NCBI GenBank assembly: GCA_903903945.1
Contig: CAIVAP010000032.1
Location: 1 to 43,237, forward strand
Direction of reading: 5' to 3'
Length of the DNA stretch: 43,237 bases
From: an uncultured bacterium
GTDB lineage: Bacteria; Zixibacteria; MSB-5A5; CAIYYT01
Part shown: one piece after another, positions 6,835 to 14,906 of the stretch
Position numbering within the stretch: position 1 is the stretch's first letter
How the letters are laid out: each line of letters opens with the position of its first letter
Notes under the pieces: model-generated
Seen by the model: only the letters and a program-made list of their open reading frames with translations
Databases searched by the model: none
Told to the model about the DNA's origin: nothing
Made by a program: the position numbers and the translations under genes

Positions 6835-6863
6835 TGTGCTCGCGAAAAATGACACACGAATAC

Positions 6864-6882
6864 GGGCACGTGCAGTGTGCCC
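6864..6882. repeat. Short inverted repeat between the two family F copies
   Basis: GGGCAC-gtgcagt-GTGCCC. It resembles widespread ggggcacactgcacgtgcccc-type intergenic hairpins. Confidence 0.45.
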
Positions 6883-6910
6883 CTACAGCAATTTTCTGGA
6901 GGGCAATATT

Positions 6911-6934
6911 CCCACCGCAAGCGGTGGGGCACCC
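6911..6934. repeat. Family F palindrome copy 2
   Basis: It is identical to 6811-6834. The whole 213-base gap between queE and the methyltransferase is occupied by these hairpins; no gene is supported in it. Confidence 0.75.
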
Positions 6935-7005
6935 GGCGGATAGAGAGTTTCGCTCGGCTCGGTTTTTTCGTTTGATTGTCAGCATCAATCCCATATTCTT
7001 GGCGC

Positions 7006-7758
7006 GTGTACAAGAGCATCGCCAAATACTACGACTTGCTGGGGTGGAATGAATTCCACGATGTTGCCTGGCCACGACTAAAGCCGCTACTGGAAGAAAG
7101 CAAATCCAAATCGTACTTAGATCTCGCGTGCGGTACCGGCTCACTGGCGTTTACGGTCTCACGATTGGGCCGTGAGGTCGTTGGCTTAGACAAATCACCC
7201 GAAATGCTAACGATGGCAACACGACGGTTGCGTCTATTCAAAGGCAAAACCAAGCCGCAATTCGTTAAAGGAGATATGACACGCTTTAACCTTGGCAGGC
7301 AATTTGACGGCGTCGGTTGTTTTTTTGATGCCGCCAATCACATCCTTAGCGAAACAGGGTTCTTTAACTTCGTGAAGAGCGCGGCACGTCACCTGCGGCC
7401 GGGAGGATTCTTCATCTTCGATCTAAACACTGCGGTCGGGTTACGACATTGGGACGCCGTGCTGTTTAGCGAGCGAGGAAAACACGCGCTTCTGATGAAG
7501 GGTTCATACGACCGGCACACGCGGTTCGCGTCGATAACGATCGCAGGATTTGTCAGTCTCTCGGGTGGTAAGAAGGATGAGTTCAGGGAAACCTTTCACG
7601 AAAAAGCCTTCCCACACAAGTACATCGTGTCGTGCCTGAAGAAGGCCGGTTTCGGTGATATTGAGGCTTCGCCAGGCAAAGTTGGTTCAACGTTGCGCAA
7701 TACCGGGCGAGTGTTCTATACTGCTTACAAAATCGGTTGCCCAACAGGTGAAAAATGA
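7006..7758 (+). CDS. Class I SAM-dependent methyltransferase
   Basis: The product has 250 residues if it begins at the GTG at 7006 (MYKSIAKYYDLLGW), which fits the usual N-terminus of this family better than the TTG at 6976. Motif I is YLDLACGTGSLAF (about residues 37-49), followed by VVGLDKSPEML (motif Post I) and FVKGDMTRF. HLRPGGFFIFDLNT is motif III. It belongs to the Methyltransf_25/11-type family; the substrate is unknown. The stop codon overlaps the start of cdd by four bases (ATGA), so it is the first gene of the nucleoside salvage operon. A role in that pathway is not evident. Confidence 0.87.
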   Translation: MYKSIAKYYDLLGWNEFHDVAWPRLKPLLEESKSKSYLDLACGTGSLAFTVSRLGREVVGLDKSPEMLTMATRRLRLFKGKTKPQFVKGDMTRFNLGRQFDGVGCFFDAANHILSETGFFNFVKSAARHLRPGGFFIFDLNTAVGLRHWDAVLFSERGKHALLMKGSYDRHTRFASITIAGFVSLSGGKKDEFRETFHEKAFPHKYIVSCLKKAGFGDIEASPGKVGSTLRNTGRVFYTAYKIGCPTGEK

Positions 7759-8144
7759 AATTGACTGACAAAGAACTGACCCAACTCGCTTTGGCTGCCG
7801 CCGAGCACTCGCATTCCCCCTACTCTCATTTTCGCGTCGGCGCGGCGTTGATAGCTGATGACGAGGTATTTTTCGGCGCCAATATCGAAAACCGCTCCTA
7901 TGGCGTCACGGTTTGCGCAGAGAGAACAGCGGTGTTTACGGCAGTCGCTGCGGGTAAGACACATTTCGAGAGACTGGCGGTCGCGTCACCAAACAAGGAA
8001 TTTATCACTCCCTGTGGCGCATGTCGGCAAGTGCTTTCGGAGTTCTGCGACGATCTGAAAATTCTGCTGGTGAATTCAGAAGGATCCGTCCAAAAGACGA
8101 CGCTCAAGAAGCTGTATCCGAGGCCTTTCGCCCGAAAAAAGTGA
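7755..8144 (+). CDS. cdd: Cytidine deaminase
   Basis: The product has 129 residues, the length of the homotetrameric Cdd class. It deaminates cytidine and deoxycytidine to uridine and deoxyuridine. The zinc site is complete: CAERTAVF supplies Cys and the catalytic Glu, and PCGACRQVLSEF supplies the other two Cys ligands. HSPYSHFRVGAAL near the N-terminus is the substrate-binding segment. The start overlaps the methyltransferase stop by four bases. deoC follows after 52 bases, then deoA, giving a full route for breaking down pyrimidine deoxynucleosides. Confidence 0.96.
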   Translation: MKLTDKELTQLALAAAEHSHSPYSHFRVGAALIADDEVFFGANIENRSYGVTVCAERTAVFTAVAAGKTHFERLAVASPNKEFITPCGACRQVLSEFCDDLKILLVNSEGSVQKTTLKKLYPRPFARKK

Positions 8145-8196
8145 TTCCCGCCTACCGTTAAAATCGTACCTTTGTTCGCGGGGCATAGGAAGGAAT

Positions 8197-8910
8197 GTGT
8201 CTGTGCCGGATGACAAAGATCGGGATAACTCGCCCAGCCGAATCAAGAACGAAATTGACCTCGCCGGTTACATCGATGCGGCTCTCTTAAAGACTGAGAC
8301 AACAACCGAGCAGATTGAGAAGCTTTGCCAGGAAGCCGCGCGATACCACTACAAGGCGATTTTCATAAACCCAGCTTATGTGAGACTCTGTCGGGGATTA
8401 CTCGAAGGCACTGGAGTTCGCGTGGGGAGTGTTGCCGGATTTCCATTGGGGGCTACAACCACCGAGGTCAAAATCTATGAGGCGCAGGAAAACGAAAACC
8501 ACGGCGCGGAAGAAATTGATATGGTCGCGAACATCGGCGCTATCAAATCGGGAGATTTCGGGCTGGTAGAGAGAGACATTGCCGGCGTACGCAAGGCGCT
8601 GTCGCATAACGCCACTTTCAAAGTCATCATAGAGACCACGCTGCTGACTCGCGTGGAGAAAATCACTACTGCAAAGATCGTCGCTGACTGCGGCGCCGAT
8701 TTTGTCAAGACCTCGACAGGGATGTTTGCTCAGGCGAGTGTCGAGGACGTAGCGCTGCTCTTCGAGACGGTCGGTCACAAAATCGGTGTCAAGGCTTCAG
8801 GAGGCATTCGCACTTTGCAGCAGATGTTAGCGATGATCGAAGCCGGCGCTTCGCGTATTGGTACCAGTGCCGGTGCGCATATCATAGAGGAGCTGAAAAA
8901 CCGTCGATGA
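8197..8910 (+). CDS. deoC: Deoxyribose-phosphate aldolase
   Basis: The product has 237 residues. DeoC splits 2-deoxyribose-5-phosphate into glyceraldehyde-3-phosphate and acetaldehyde. Seen are LCQEAARYHYKAIFINPAYV, VGSVAGFPLGATTTEVKIYE (about residues 77-96), EIDMVANIGA, VIIETTLL and DFVKTSTGM, whose Lys forms the Schiff base; VKASGGIRT supplies the second conserved Lys. The start is GTG, with AGGAAGG upstream. The stop overlaps the deoA start by four bases, so translation is probably coupled. Confidence 0.96.
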   Translation: MSVPDDKDRDNSPSRIKNEIDLAGYIDAALLKTETTTEQIEKLCQEAARYHYKAIFINPAYVRLCRGLLEGTGVRVGSVAGFPLGATTTEVKIYEAQENENHGAEEIDMVANIGAIKSGDFGLVERDIAGVRKALSHNATFKVIIETTLLTRVEKITTAKIVADCGADFVKTSTGMFAQASVEDVALLFETVGHKIGVKASGGIRTLQQMLAMIEAGASRIGTSAGAHIIEELKNRR

Positions 8911-10220
8911 AAAGCGTTTACGAATTGATTGCTGCCAAACGGGACGGAGGCGAGCTATCTGAAGACGAGATCACGTTTCTCGTCAATGGTTTCACCAAAG
9001 GGGACATCCGAGATTACCAGATGTCCTCTTTTCTGATGGCTGCCTTTATCAACGGCTTGTCTTCAGCGGAGACGTCAGTATTGACGCATGTCATGCTGCA
9101 CTCCGGTGAAATCGTTAAAGTGCCGGGGCTTGACCGTTCCCTGCTTGACAAACACTCGACAGGCGGCGTGGGTGACAAGCTGTCACTGACAATGGCGCCG
9201 CTATTGGCGAATTGCGGCGTGGCAGTTGGTATGTTTTCGGGGCGCGGCCTTGGTCACACCGGCGGTACGCTTGACAAACTGGAATCAATACCGGGCATGC
9301 GTATATTCCATTCCCGCTCAGAGTTTGCACGGCTGCTCAAAAAGCACCATTTCGCGATTTCCGGCCAGACAAACATGATCGCTCCCGCAGACAAAAAAAT
9401 CTATGCCCTGCGCGATGCTACCGGCACGGTTGAATCGATACCGTTGATTGTTGCCAGTATTATGTCCAAGAAATTAGCCCTGAAATCAGACGGCATTCTT
9501 TTTGACATCAAGACGGGTTCCGGCGCTTTCATGAAAACAAACAAGCGGTCGCAACAACTGGCTGAGGCTCTGCTGGCGGTGGCGAGAGGCTCTGAACTCC
9601 CCGCACGCGCGGTTGTCACGAATATGAACCAACCGACCGGCAGAATGATCGGCAACTTCCTAGAGATTTCCGAAACCGTGGACGTGCTCCGCGGCGGGGG
9701 ACCGGCAGACACGGTTGCTTTGACCTTGGAGTTGTCTGCCGAGATGCTGCTGTTGGCGGGAATCGAGAAGGATGTCGCAAGCGCCCGGAGATTGCTGAAG
9801 CAGGAACTCAAATCTGGACGCGCTTACGAGTCGTTTCTGCGCTATGTGAGTGTTTGTGGCGGTCAGGCAAAGGCGGTAGAAGAACCTGATCGTCTCATCA
9901 GTCGCGCCCACAAATCGGTTGTCAAATCGCCACGGTCAGGATACATTAAATCGATGGCCACGGACCGGCTGGGATATCTCGCGGGTAAGCTGGGAGCGGG
10001 TCGGTCTGCCATTACAGATCGGATTGATCCGTTGGCAGGAATCGAACTGGCGGTGCGAGTCGGGAGCGAAGTATCGGCGGGTGAGCCACTCGGAACAGGA
10101 TACGCACAGAAGCAGACGAAACTCACCGGCTTTGACCGCGACTTCATCAACTGTCTAACATTCTCCGATCAGCCGCCGCGACCGGAGCGACTGGTGTTGA
10201 AGCATCTGCGACATGGATAG
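8907..10220 (+). CDS. deoA: Pyrimidine-nucleoside (thymidine) phosphorylase
   Basis: The product has 437 residues, matching the DeoA/Pdp family. It phosphorolyses thymidine, deoxyuridine or uridine to base and (deoxy)ribose-1-phosphate. The family signature SGRGLGHTGGTLDKLESIPG is at about residues 112-131, and DKHSTGGVGDKLSL (about 81-94) binds phosphate. KSDGILFDIKTGSGAFMKT follows. The last part (about 340-437) is the PYNP_C domain. It starts within the deoC stop and ends inside the next small gene, so it is in the middle of a coupled operon. Uridine or thymidine preference is not determined; the symbol deoA could equally be pdp. Confidence 0.94.
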   Translation: MKSVYELIAAKRDGGELSEDEITFLVNGFTKGDIRDYQMSSFLMAAFINGLSSAETSVLTHVMLHSGEIVKVPGLDRSLLDKHSTGGVGDKLSLTMAPLLANCGVAVGMFSGRGLGHTGGTLDKLESIPGMRIFHSRSEFARLLKKHHFAISGQTNMIAPADKKIYALRDATGTVESIPLIVASIMSKKLALKSDGILFDIKTGSGAFMKTNKRSQQLAEALLAVARGSELPARAVVTNMNQPTGRMIGNFLEISETVDVLRGGGPADTVALTLELSAEMLLLAGIEKDVASARRLLKQELKSGRAYESFLRYVSVCGGQAKAVEEPDRLISRAHKSVVKSPRSGYIKSMATDRLGYLAGKLGAGRSAITDRIDPLAGIELAVRVGSEVSAGEPLGTGYAQKQTKLTGFDRDFINCLTFSDQPPRPERLVLKHLRHG

Positions 10221-10395
10221 GAAGGATGATCGGCCGTTTATCGGTGTGGTGTTCAAATGCTGCAAGGTTTACAGCCGCATCTACTTGAACAAGCAGAAGA
10301 CCGCCTTTGTTGGTTGGTGTCCGCGCTGCGCGGCACAGATTCGCATCAAGGTCTCACCGGATGGGACAGACGCAAGATTTTTTGAGATGACATGA
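10213..10395 (+). CDS. Small 60-residue cysteine (zinc-ribbon-like) protein, unknown function
   Basis: The product has 60 residues. It overlaps the end of deoA by eight bases and the start of the archaemetzincin-like gene by four (ATGA), which strongly supports it as a real gene. Two cysteine pairs, C16-C17 (FKCCKVYSR) and C36/C39 (GWCPRCAAQ), are spaced like a small zinc ribbon. The rest is a short beta-rich domain (RIYLNKQKTAFVGW, IRIKVSPDGTDARFF). I do not recognise a named family. Its position, coupled to an archaemetzincin-like protein and a helicase, suggests a partner for one of these, which is inference. Confidence 0.8.
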   Translation: MDRKDDRPFIGVVFKCCKVYSRIYLNKQKTAFVGWCPRCAAQIRIKVSPDGTDARFFEMT

Positions 10396-10934
10396 AACGA
10401 CAGAGGGTCAAGATAGTGATCGTGCCACTGGGAGACGTCGACTACTTCCAGATCAACAAGCTGTCGACCACGCTCTCCAGCCGCTTCGGGTACTCCGTCG
10501 ACATTCTACAGGGGATCAAGATACCCAACGAAGCGTACGATTTGATCAAAGGACAGTACTTTTCGACAATGATCCTGCAGAAGCTGGAACTGCTCAAGGC
10601 AACCGACAAGGAGAGGATCCTCGGCGTGATCGAGGATGATATCTATAACGCGCGGCACCATGTATTGGTGTCGGATGTCGATGCCGTTGGGGGCACGGCG
10701 CTGGTGTCACTCTTCCATCTCAAGCAGCAGTTCTACGGCCTGCCGGACGATGAAAAGTTGATCTACCAGCGTCTTGTGAAAGAAGCGACTCGTGTCGTGG
10801 GGGCGCTGTTCTCAATCCCCTATTGTCGCAATCCCAAGTGTGTGATGTACAATTCCGATGAGATGTTTGATATCGATGAAAAATCAGAGAAGTTCTGCGA
10901 CATCTGCCGTCGCACTTACATGAAAGTGATGTAA
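10392..10934 (+). CDS. Archaemetzincin-family protein lacking the zinc protease motif
   Basis: The product has 180 residues and the overall plan of archaemetzincin (AmzA, peptidase family M54): an N-terminal VKIVIVPLGDV strand, LGVIEDDIYNARHHVLVSDV (about residues 78-96), GGTALVSLFHLKQ and a C-terminal cysteine site. True archaemetzincins have HExGHxxGxxHC at the point where this protein reads TRVVGALFSIPYC (133-145). All three catalytic His ligands and the Glu are therefore replaced, while the structural zinc site C145-x4-C150-x-M152 ... C169-x2-C172 is kept. The reading frame is intact and coupled to both neighbours, so it is a pseudo-enzyme rather than a decayed gene. It presumably acts as a binding or scaffold protein. 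Confidence 0.85.
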   Translation: MKRQRVKIVIVPLGDVDYFQINKLSTTLSSRFGYSVDILQGIKIPNEAYDLIKGQYFSTMILQKLELLKATDKERILGVIEDDIYNARHHVLVSDVDAVGGTALVSLFHLKQQFYGLPDDEKLIYQRLVKEATRVVGALFSIPYCRNPKCVMYNSDEMFDIDEKSEKFCDICRRTYMKVM

Positions 10935-10935
10935 C

Positions 10936-13197
10936 GTGCTGACGGTTTCGCAAGTCCTCGACCAGTTACGTACTGATGACAGCTTCATGCGCAACGTCAC
11001 CGAGTGGCATGTCGAACCGCCAAAACCCGCCGTCTATGCCGATTTCCCCGACTCGGTTCCGGCACTGCTAAGAGAGTCGCTTAACAAGCGTGGTGTTCAT
11101 AAGCTCTATTGTCACCAGGCCGAGGTCTTCAGTGCCGTTCAACGTGGTGAGAATGTAACGGTCGTTACACCGACGGCATCGGGCAAGACGCTCTGTTACA
11201 ACCTCCCGATATTGGCGCGGACAATTGCCGAACCGGAGGCGCGCGCGCTGTACCTCTTCCCTACCAAGGCACTGTCGCAGGATCAGATGCTCGAGTTGCA
11301 CGGGGTCATCGAGGATCTCAAGCTCGAAATCAACACGTTCACCTTCGACGGCGACACTCCGGCAGAGATCAGACGCAAAGTTCGCAAGGCCGGGCACATC
11401 GTCGTAACCAATCCCGATATGCTGCACACCGGTATCTTGCCGCATCATACCAAGTGGATCAAGCTATTTGAAAATCTGAAGTTCGTCGTGATCGACGAAA
11501 TCCATACGTATCGCGGTGTGTTTGGTTCTCATCTGGCGAATGTAATTCGACGCTTGGATCGCATTTGCCGCTTCTATGGCTCGACCCCGCAGTTCATCTG
11601 CTGCTCGGCTACGATCCGCAATCCCAAAGAACTGGCGGAGAATGTTACCGGTCGCCCGATGACGCTGGTTGACAAGAACGGTGCGCCGTCGGGGGAAAAA
11701 CATTTCGTATTCTACAATCCGCCGGTCATCAACAGCCAACTCGGCATACGCAAGTCATCGCTAAAAGAAGCAGGTCGCATTGCGCAACGCTTCATCACTA
11801 ACAAGGTCCAGACGATAGTCTTCGCCCCCTACCGCCTGATGGTCGAGCTGCTGCTGATCTATCTCAAGCGCGATTGCCAAGGGGCGCGCGTCGAAGGTTA
11901 CCGTGGCGGCTATTTGCCAAACGAACGGCGCGCCATCGAACGCGGACTTAAGTCGGGGGAAATCACCGCAGTGGTGGCGACAAACGCGCTGGAGTTGGGG
12001 ATTGATATCGGCACGCTCGATGTCTCGATCATCACCGGCTATCCCGGTACCGTCGCCTCAACGCGCCAACAGGCAGGGCGCGCGGGGCGCAAGGGGGGCG
12101 TAAGTGTGTCGATCATGGTGGCATCCAGCTCAGCGATAAATCAATATGTCGTCAACAATCCTGACTACTTCTTCGGCTCACCATCCGAGATGGGCATTGT
12201 TGATCCGAACAATTTCGTGATTTTGACATCGCACTTAAAATGCGCGGCGTTCGAGTTGCCATTTCAGAAGAATGAGAAGTTCGGCGTCGAGACTACCGAA
12301 GAGATTCTGGAATACTTGCAGACCAAAGGCATCCTGCGGCTTTCGGGGGACCGCTGGCATTGGTCATCGGAGATCTATCCGGCAACCGAAGTGTCGTTGC
12401 GGTCCGCATCACCGGAGAATTTCGTGATTTTGAACACTTCCGATAACAACCGCGTGATCGGTGAAGTCGATTATTTCGCCGCGCCCATGTTGATACATCC
12501 CGAGGCGATCTACATACATCTCGGCAACCAGTTTCAAGTGATGGAACTCGACTGGCAAGGCAAGAAGGCGTATGTCAAGGAAGACAAGGTCGACTACTAC
12601 ACCGACGCCGAAACCAAAGCCGACCTGCGCGTACTCGAAATCATTCAGGTTGAGGGGGCGCTCAGCTGGGGTGAAGTCTCGATCACCAATGTCACGGTGC
12701 TGTTCAAGAAGATCAAGTTTGATACGCATGAAAATGTCGGGTCGGGGAAGTTGGCACTTCCGGAGATCGAGATGCACACTACCAGTTTCTGGTATGAGTT
12801 TGAGCCGGAAGTCGGCGAGCAACTCGGCTTCGGACACGAAAATCTCGGGGCCTCGCTGCGCGGTCTGGCGAATGTTCTCGGCATCGTGACGCCGCTCTGG
12901 CTGATGTGCGATCCGCGCGACATCAGATCGATCTCACAGGTGAAGTCGTCCTTCACCGAGAAACCAACGATTTACATCTATGAAAGCGCACCCGGTGGTG
13001 TCGGCTATGCGCAGAAGTTGTTCCGTATTGCGCCGGAAATCTTTGCTGCCGCCGGTCGACTGATTAAAGAGTGTCCCTGCGAATCGGGCTGTCCATCATG
13101 TGTGGGGCCGGAGATTGAGGTTGGCGCGGATGGGAAGAAGAATGTGCAGAAGATGTTGGAGCGGGCGTTGGCAGGGATGGCCGCGAAGGCCGTGTAG
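10936..13197 (+). CDS. MrfA/YprA-like DEAD/DEAH-box DNA helicase with C-terminal four-Cys domain
   Basis: The product has 753 residues, close to the roughly 750 of Bacillus MrfA. Helicase motif I is TPTASGKTL (about 78-86), motif II is DEIH (187-190) and motif III is CSAT. The second RecA domain contains ATNALELGIDIG and QQAGRAGRKG (motif VI). The C-terminal DUF1998-type region ends with KECPCESGCPSCVG, whose Cys residues 713, 715, 719 and 722 form the metal site typical of MrfA and Hrq1-related helicases. MrfA is a 3'-5' DNA helicase for repair of mitomycin-type damage. The GTG start lies one base after the pseudo-archaemetzincin stop, as the last gene of the operon. Confidence 0.92.
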   Translation: MLTVSQVLDQLRTDDSFMRNVTEWHVEPPKPAVYADFPDSVPALLRESLNKRGVHKLYCHQAEVFSAVQRGENVTVVTPTASGKTLCYNLPILARTIAEPEARALYLFPTKALSQDQMLELHGVIEDLKLEINTFTFDGDTPAEIRRKVRKAGHIVVTNPDMLHTGILPHHTKWIKLFENLKFVVIDEIHTYRGVFGSHLANVIRRLDRICRFYGSTPQFICCSATIRNPKELAENVTGRPMTLVDKNGAPSGEKHFVFYNPPVINSQLGIRKSSLKEAGRIAQRFITNKVQTIVFAPYRLMVELLLIYLKRDCQGARVEGYRGGYLPNERRAIERGLKSGEITAVVATNALELGIDIGTLDVSIITGYPGTVASTRQQAGRAGRKGGVSVSIMVASSSAINQYVVNNPDYFFGSPSEMGIVDPNNFVILTSHLKCAAFELPFQKNEKFGVETTEEILEYLQTKGILRLSGDRWHWSSEIYPATEVSLRSASPENFVILNTSDNNRVIGEVDYFAAPMLIHPEAIYIHLGNQFQVMELDWQGKKAYVKEDKVDYYTDAETKADLRVLEIIQVEGALSWGEVSITNVTVLFKKIKFDTHENVGSGKLALPEIEMHTTSFWYEFEPEVGEQLGFGHENLGASLRGLANVLGIVTPLWLMCDPRDIRSISQVKSSFTEKPTIYIYESAPGGVGYAQKLFRIAPEIFAAAGRLIKECPCESGCPSCVGPEIEVGADGKKNVQKMLERALAGMAAKAV

Positions 13198-13233
13198 CAT
13201 AGAATTACGCTAATGACATATGAGGAGGGTACC

Positions 13234-13803
13234 GTGAAGCATTTACACATCTTAGCCGTGATCCTATCTATGGGGCTGTTGCTGGCGACGTCGGCGAACG
13301 GTGTTTCACGCTTTGATCACACCAAACCGGCAGGTGTCTACTTGGCTGTCGGATTCAGTGCAGGTCCGGCCGAAGTTCATTTTAGCGACCGCCGGAAGAT
13401 GATTGATAGCAAGAACGCTTTCGGCAGGAATCTGCGAATTGGATTCGTGGTTCATCCGCGACTCTTGGTGGGCTTTGAATACAACAACTGGCTAAAGGAT
13501 CAGCAAGGTACAGACTATCTTTACCAGCATTGCTCCGTTGCCGCCTCCTATTACTTCTCTCAGAGACTGTTTGTGAAGGCAGGTATTGCAATGGGATTCG
13601 TGTCACACAAGCTGGACGACACAAACGACTATGACATCACATATAGCGAAATGGGTGCGGGCTTGGGTTTCGGAGTAGGTGTCGACATCCACCTGACTCG
13701 CTCACTTTCTCTCGTCCCAGCGGTGCAATACAATTATCTCGACTTCAAAAATTCGGCTGCAAGTCAGATCGCCGCCGTTATAGGGCTTGGCTGGTTCTGG
13801 TAG
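13234..13803 (+). CDS. Outer-membrane beta-barrel protein (OMP_b-brl-like)
   Basis: The product has 189 residues if it starts at the GTG at 13234, which has GAGGAGG four bases upstream; an in-frame ATG at 13213 lies before this Shine-Dalgarno sequence. A signal peptide (HILAVILSMGLLLATSANG) is followed by alternating hydrophobic/polar strands, for example GVYLAVGFSAGPAEVHF, LLVGFEYNNW, CSVAASYYFS, LFVKAGIAMGFVSH and AGLGFGVGVDIHL. It ends with an aromatic residue (GLGWFW), as usual for barrel proteins recognised by BamA. About eight strands would fit. The function is unknown. Confidence 0.78.
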   Translation: MKHLHILAVILSMGLLLATSANGVSRFDHTKPAGVYLAVGFSAGPAEVHFSDRRKMIDSKNAFGRNLRIGFVVHPRLLVGFEYNNWLKDQQGTDYLYQHCSVAASYYFSQRLFVKAGIAMGFVSHKLDDTNDYDITYSEMGAGLGFGVGVDIHLTRSLSLVPAVQYNYLDFKNSAASQIAAVIGLGWFW

Positions 13804-13966
13804 ATAGCTGCCCGGCACGCGCTTTTTTGACACTTTTTTGCACGGGGGCTACGACGCAAGGGTCGATTGTTCTTGACTTCATCTGTCATTGATAACATCG
13901 TTTATGGAGTCACATTTTGCAAAAGCGCTCATGACCGGTGTCGAACGGCGCCAAGAAGGAGTATAG

Positions 13967-14819
13967 ATGTATTTGAAGTTCCGTTGCGGGAATTGCGATC
14001 ATCAGATGGTCGTGCAGTTCTTGAAACCGGGGGAGGTCGCGAAGTGCAAGGCATGCGGCGCCGACAGTGTTGTCCCGGCAGATGCAGTCGCGGCAGACGG
14101 CACGCCCCCGAAGGCACAGGTCGCCAGACCTGTAAGCCAGCAATCCGGAATCGCCAGGGCTCCGGTGATTCCGGTCACATTGACTTCCGAAGGACTCGGA
14201 TCCATTGTCACGTATTTGCTCTGGGTTGATGTTGTGCTCAGCCTGGTTGGAGCCAAAGTAGTGCTGGCTGCATTTGGGACTGGCGAAGGGCAGTTGGCGC
14301 TCGTGACGTTCGGCAGGTTTGCCCAGCAGAGTTCCCCTTCAAACTGGACAGCTCTGACGTCGGGAACTCAGTTACTGATCGGCCTCGTGGTTCTTATTTG
14401 CCCTCGTGTCGTCCGTGATATGGCTGGTCTGGATGTATCGCGTGCACAGGGACCTTGACAAACTCTATCCGGGATACAAGATCAGCCCGGGGCAGGCGAT
14501 TGCCCGGTTGCTGATACCCATATACAACTTCTGGGGATTTTGGAGTGTGTTTGCCACTCTCTCCGACAAGCTCCGGCAGGAAGCTGGGAAGGTTCGGGAG
14601 CAGGGTAGCACGCTTTACACTCTGCTGATTGCCCAGTACCTTGGTTTCGTATGCGAAATCGTTTTCCACGTGCTCGGAAGAACCAGTCAGGCGTGGTCGC
14701 TCACGAATTGGATACTTCTGCTTCTTATGAGCGTGATTTCCGTGGTGTTTGCCTTGGCAATCCGGAGAGGACTGAGACTCCAGAGAGACGCGGTGAATGG
14801 CACGGTCTCTAAATCTTAG
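13967..14819 (+). pseudogene. Zinc-ribbon plus DUF4328-like membrane protein, split by a frameshift
   Basis: The first frame (13967-14458) starts after AAGAAGGAG and encodes a zinc ribbon (FRCGNCDHQ ... AKCKACGAD), a linker and the first membrane segments. From 14358 a second frame, offset by one base, is open to 14819 and continues the membrane domain without its own start signal. Joined near 14385-14395 they give one protein of about 284 residues: GTQLLIGLVV, then FLFALVSSVIWLVWMYRVHR, then GQAIARLLIPIYNFWGFWSVF, the usual DUF4328 arrangement. This is either a one-base insertion in a decaying gene, a programmed shift or a sequencing error. Confidence 0.75.
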
Positions 14820-14906
14820 GTCCTGACGGCGAAGAAGTCTTAGGCGACCACGGGACAGAGCATAAAGAGACCTCCGGTAGCCCTTTTCCCTGTGGCGCCT
14901 TGGTTT

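Noticed and set aside
6811-6934. CRISPR-like array
   Set aside because: Only two repeats with a 76-base interval are present, each itself a hairpin, and no cas gene lies nearby.
6357-7025. Minus-strand frame of 222 codons over queE
   Set aside because: queE on the plus strand has clear radical SAM motifs; the opposite frame is a shadow running through the hairpin repeats.
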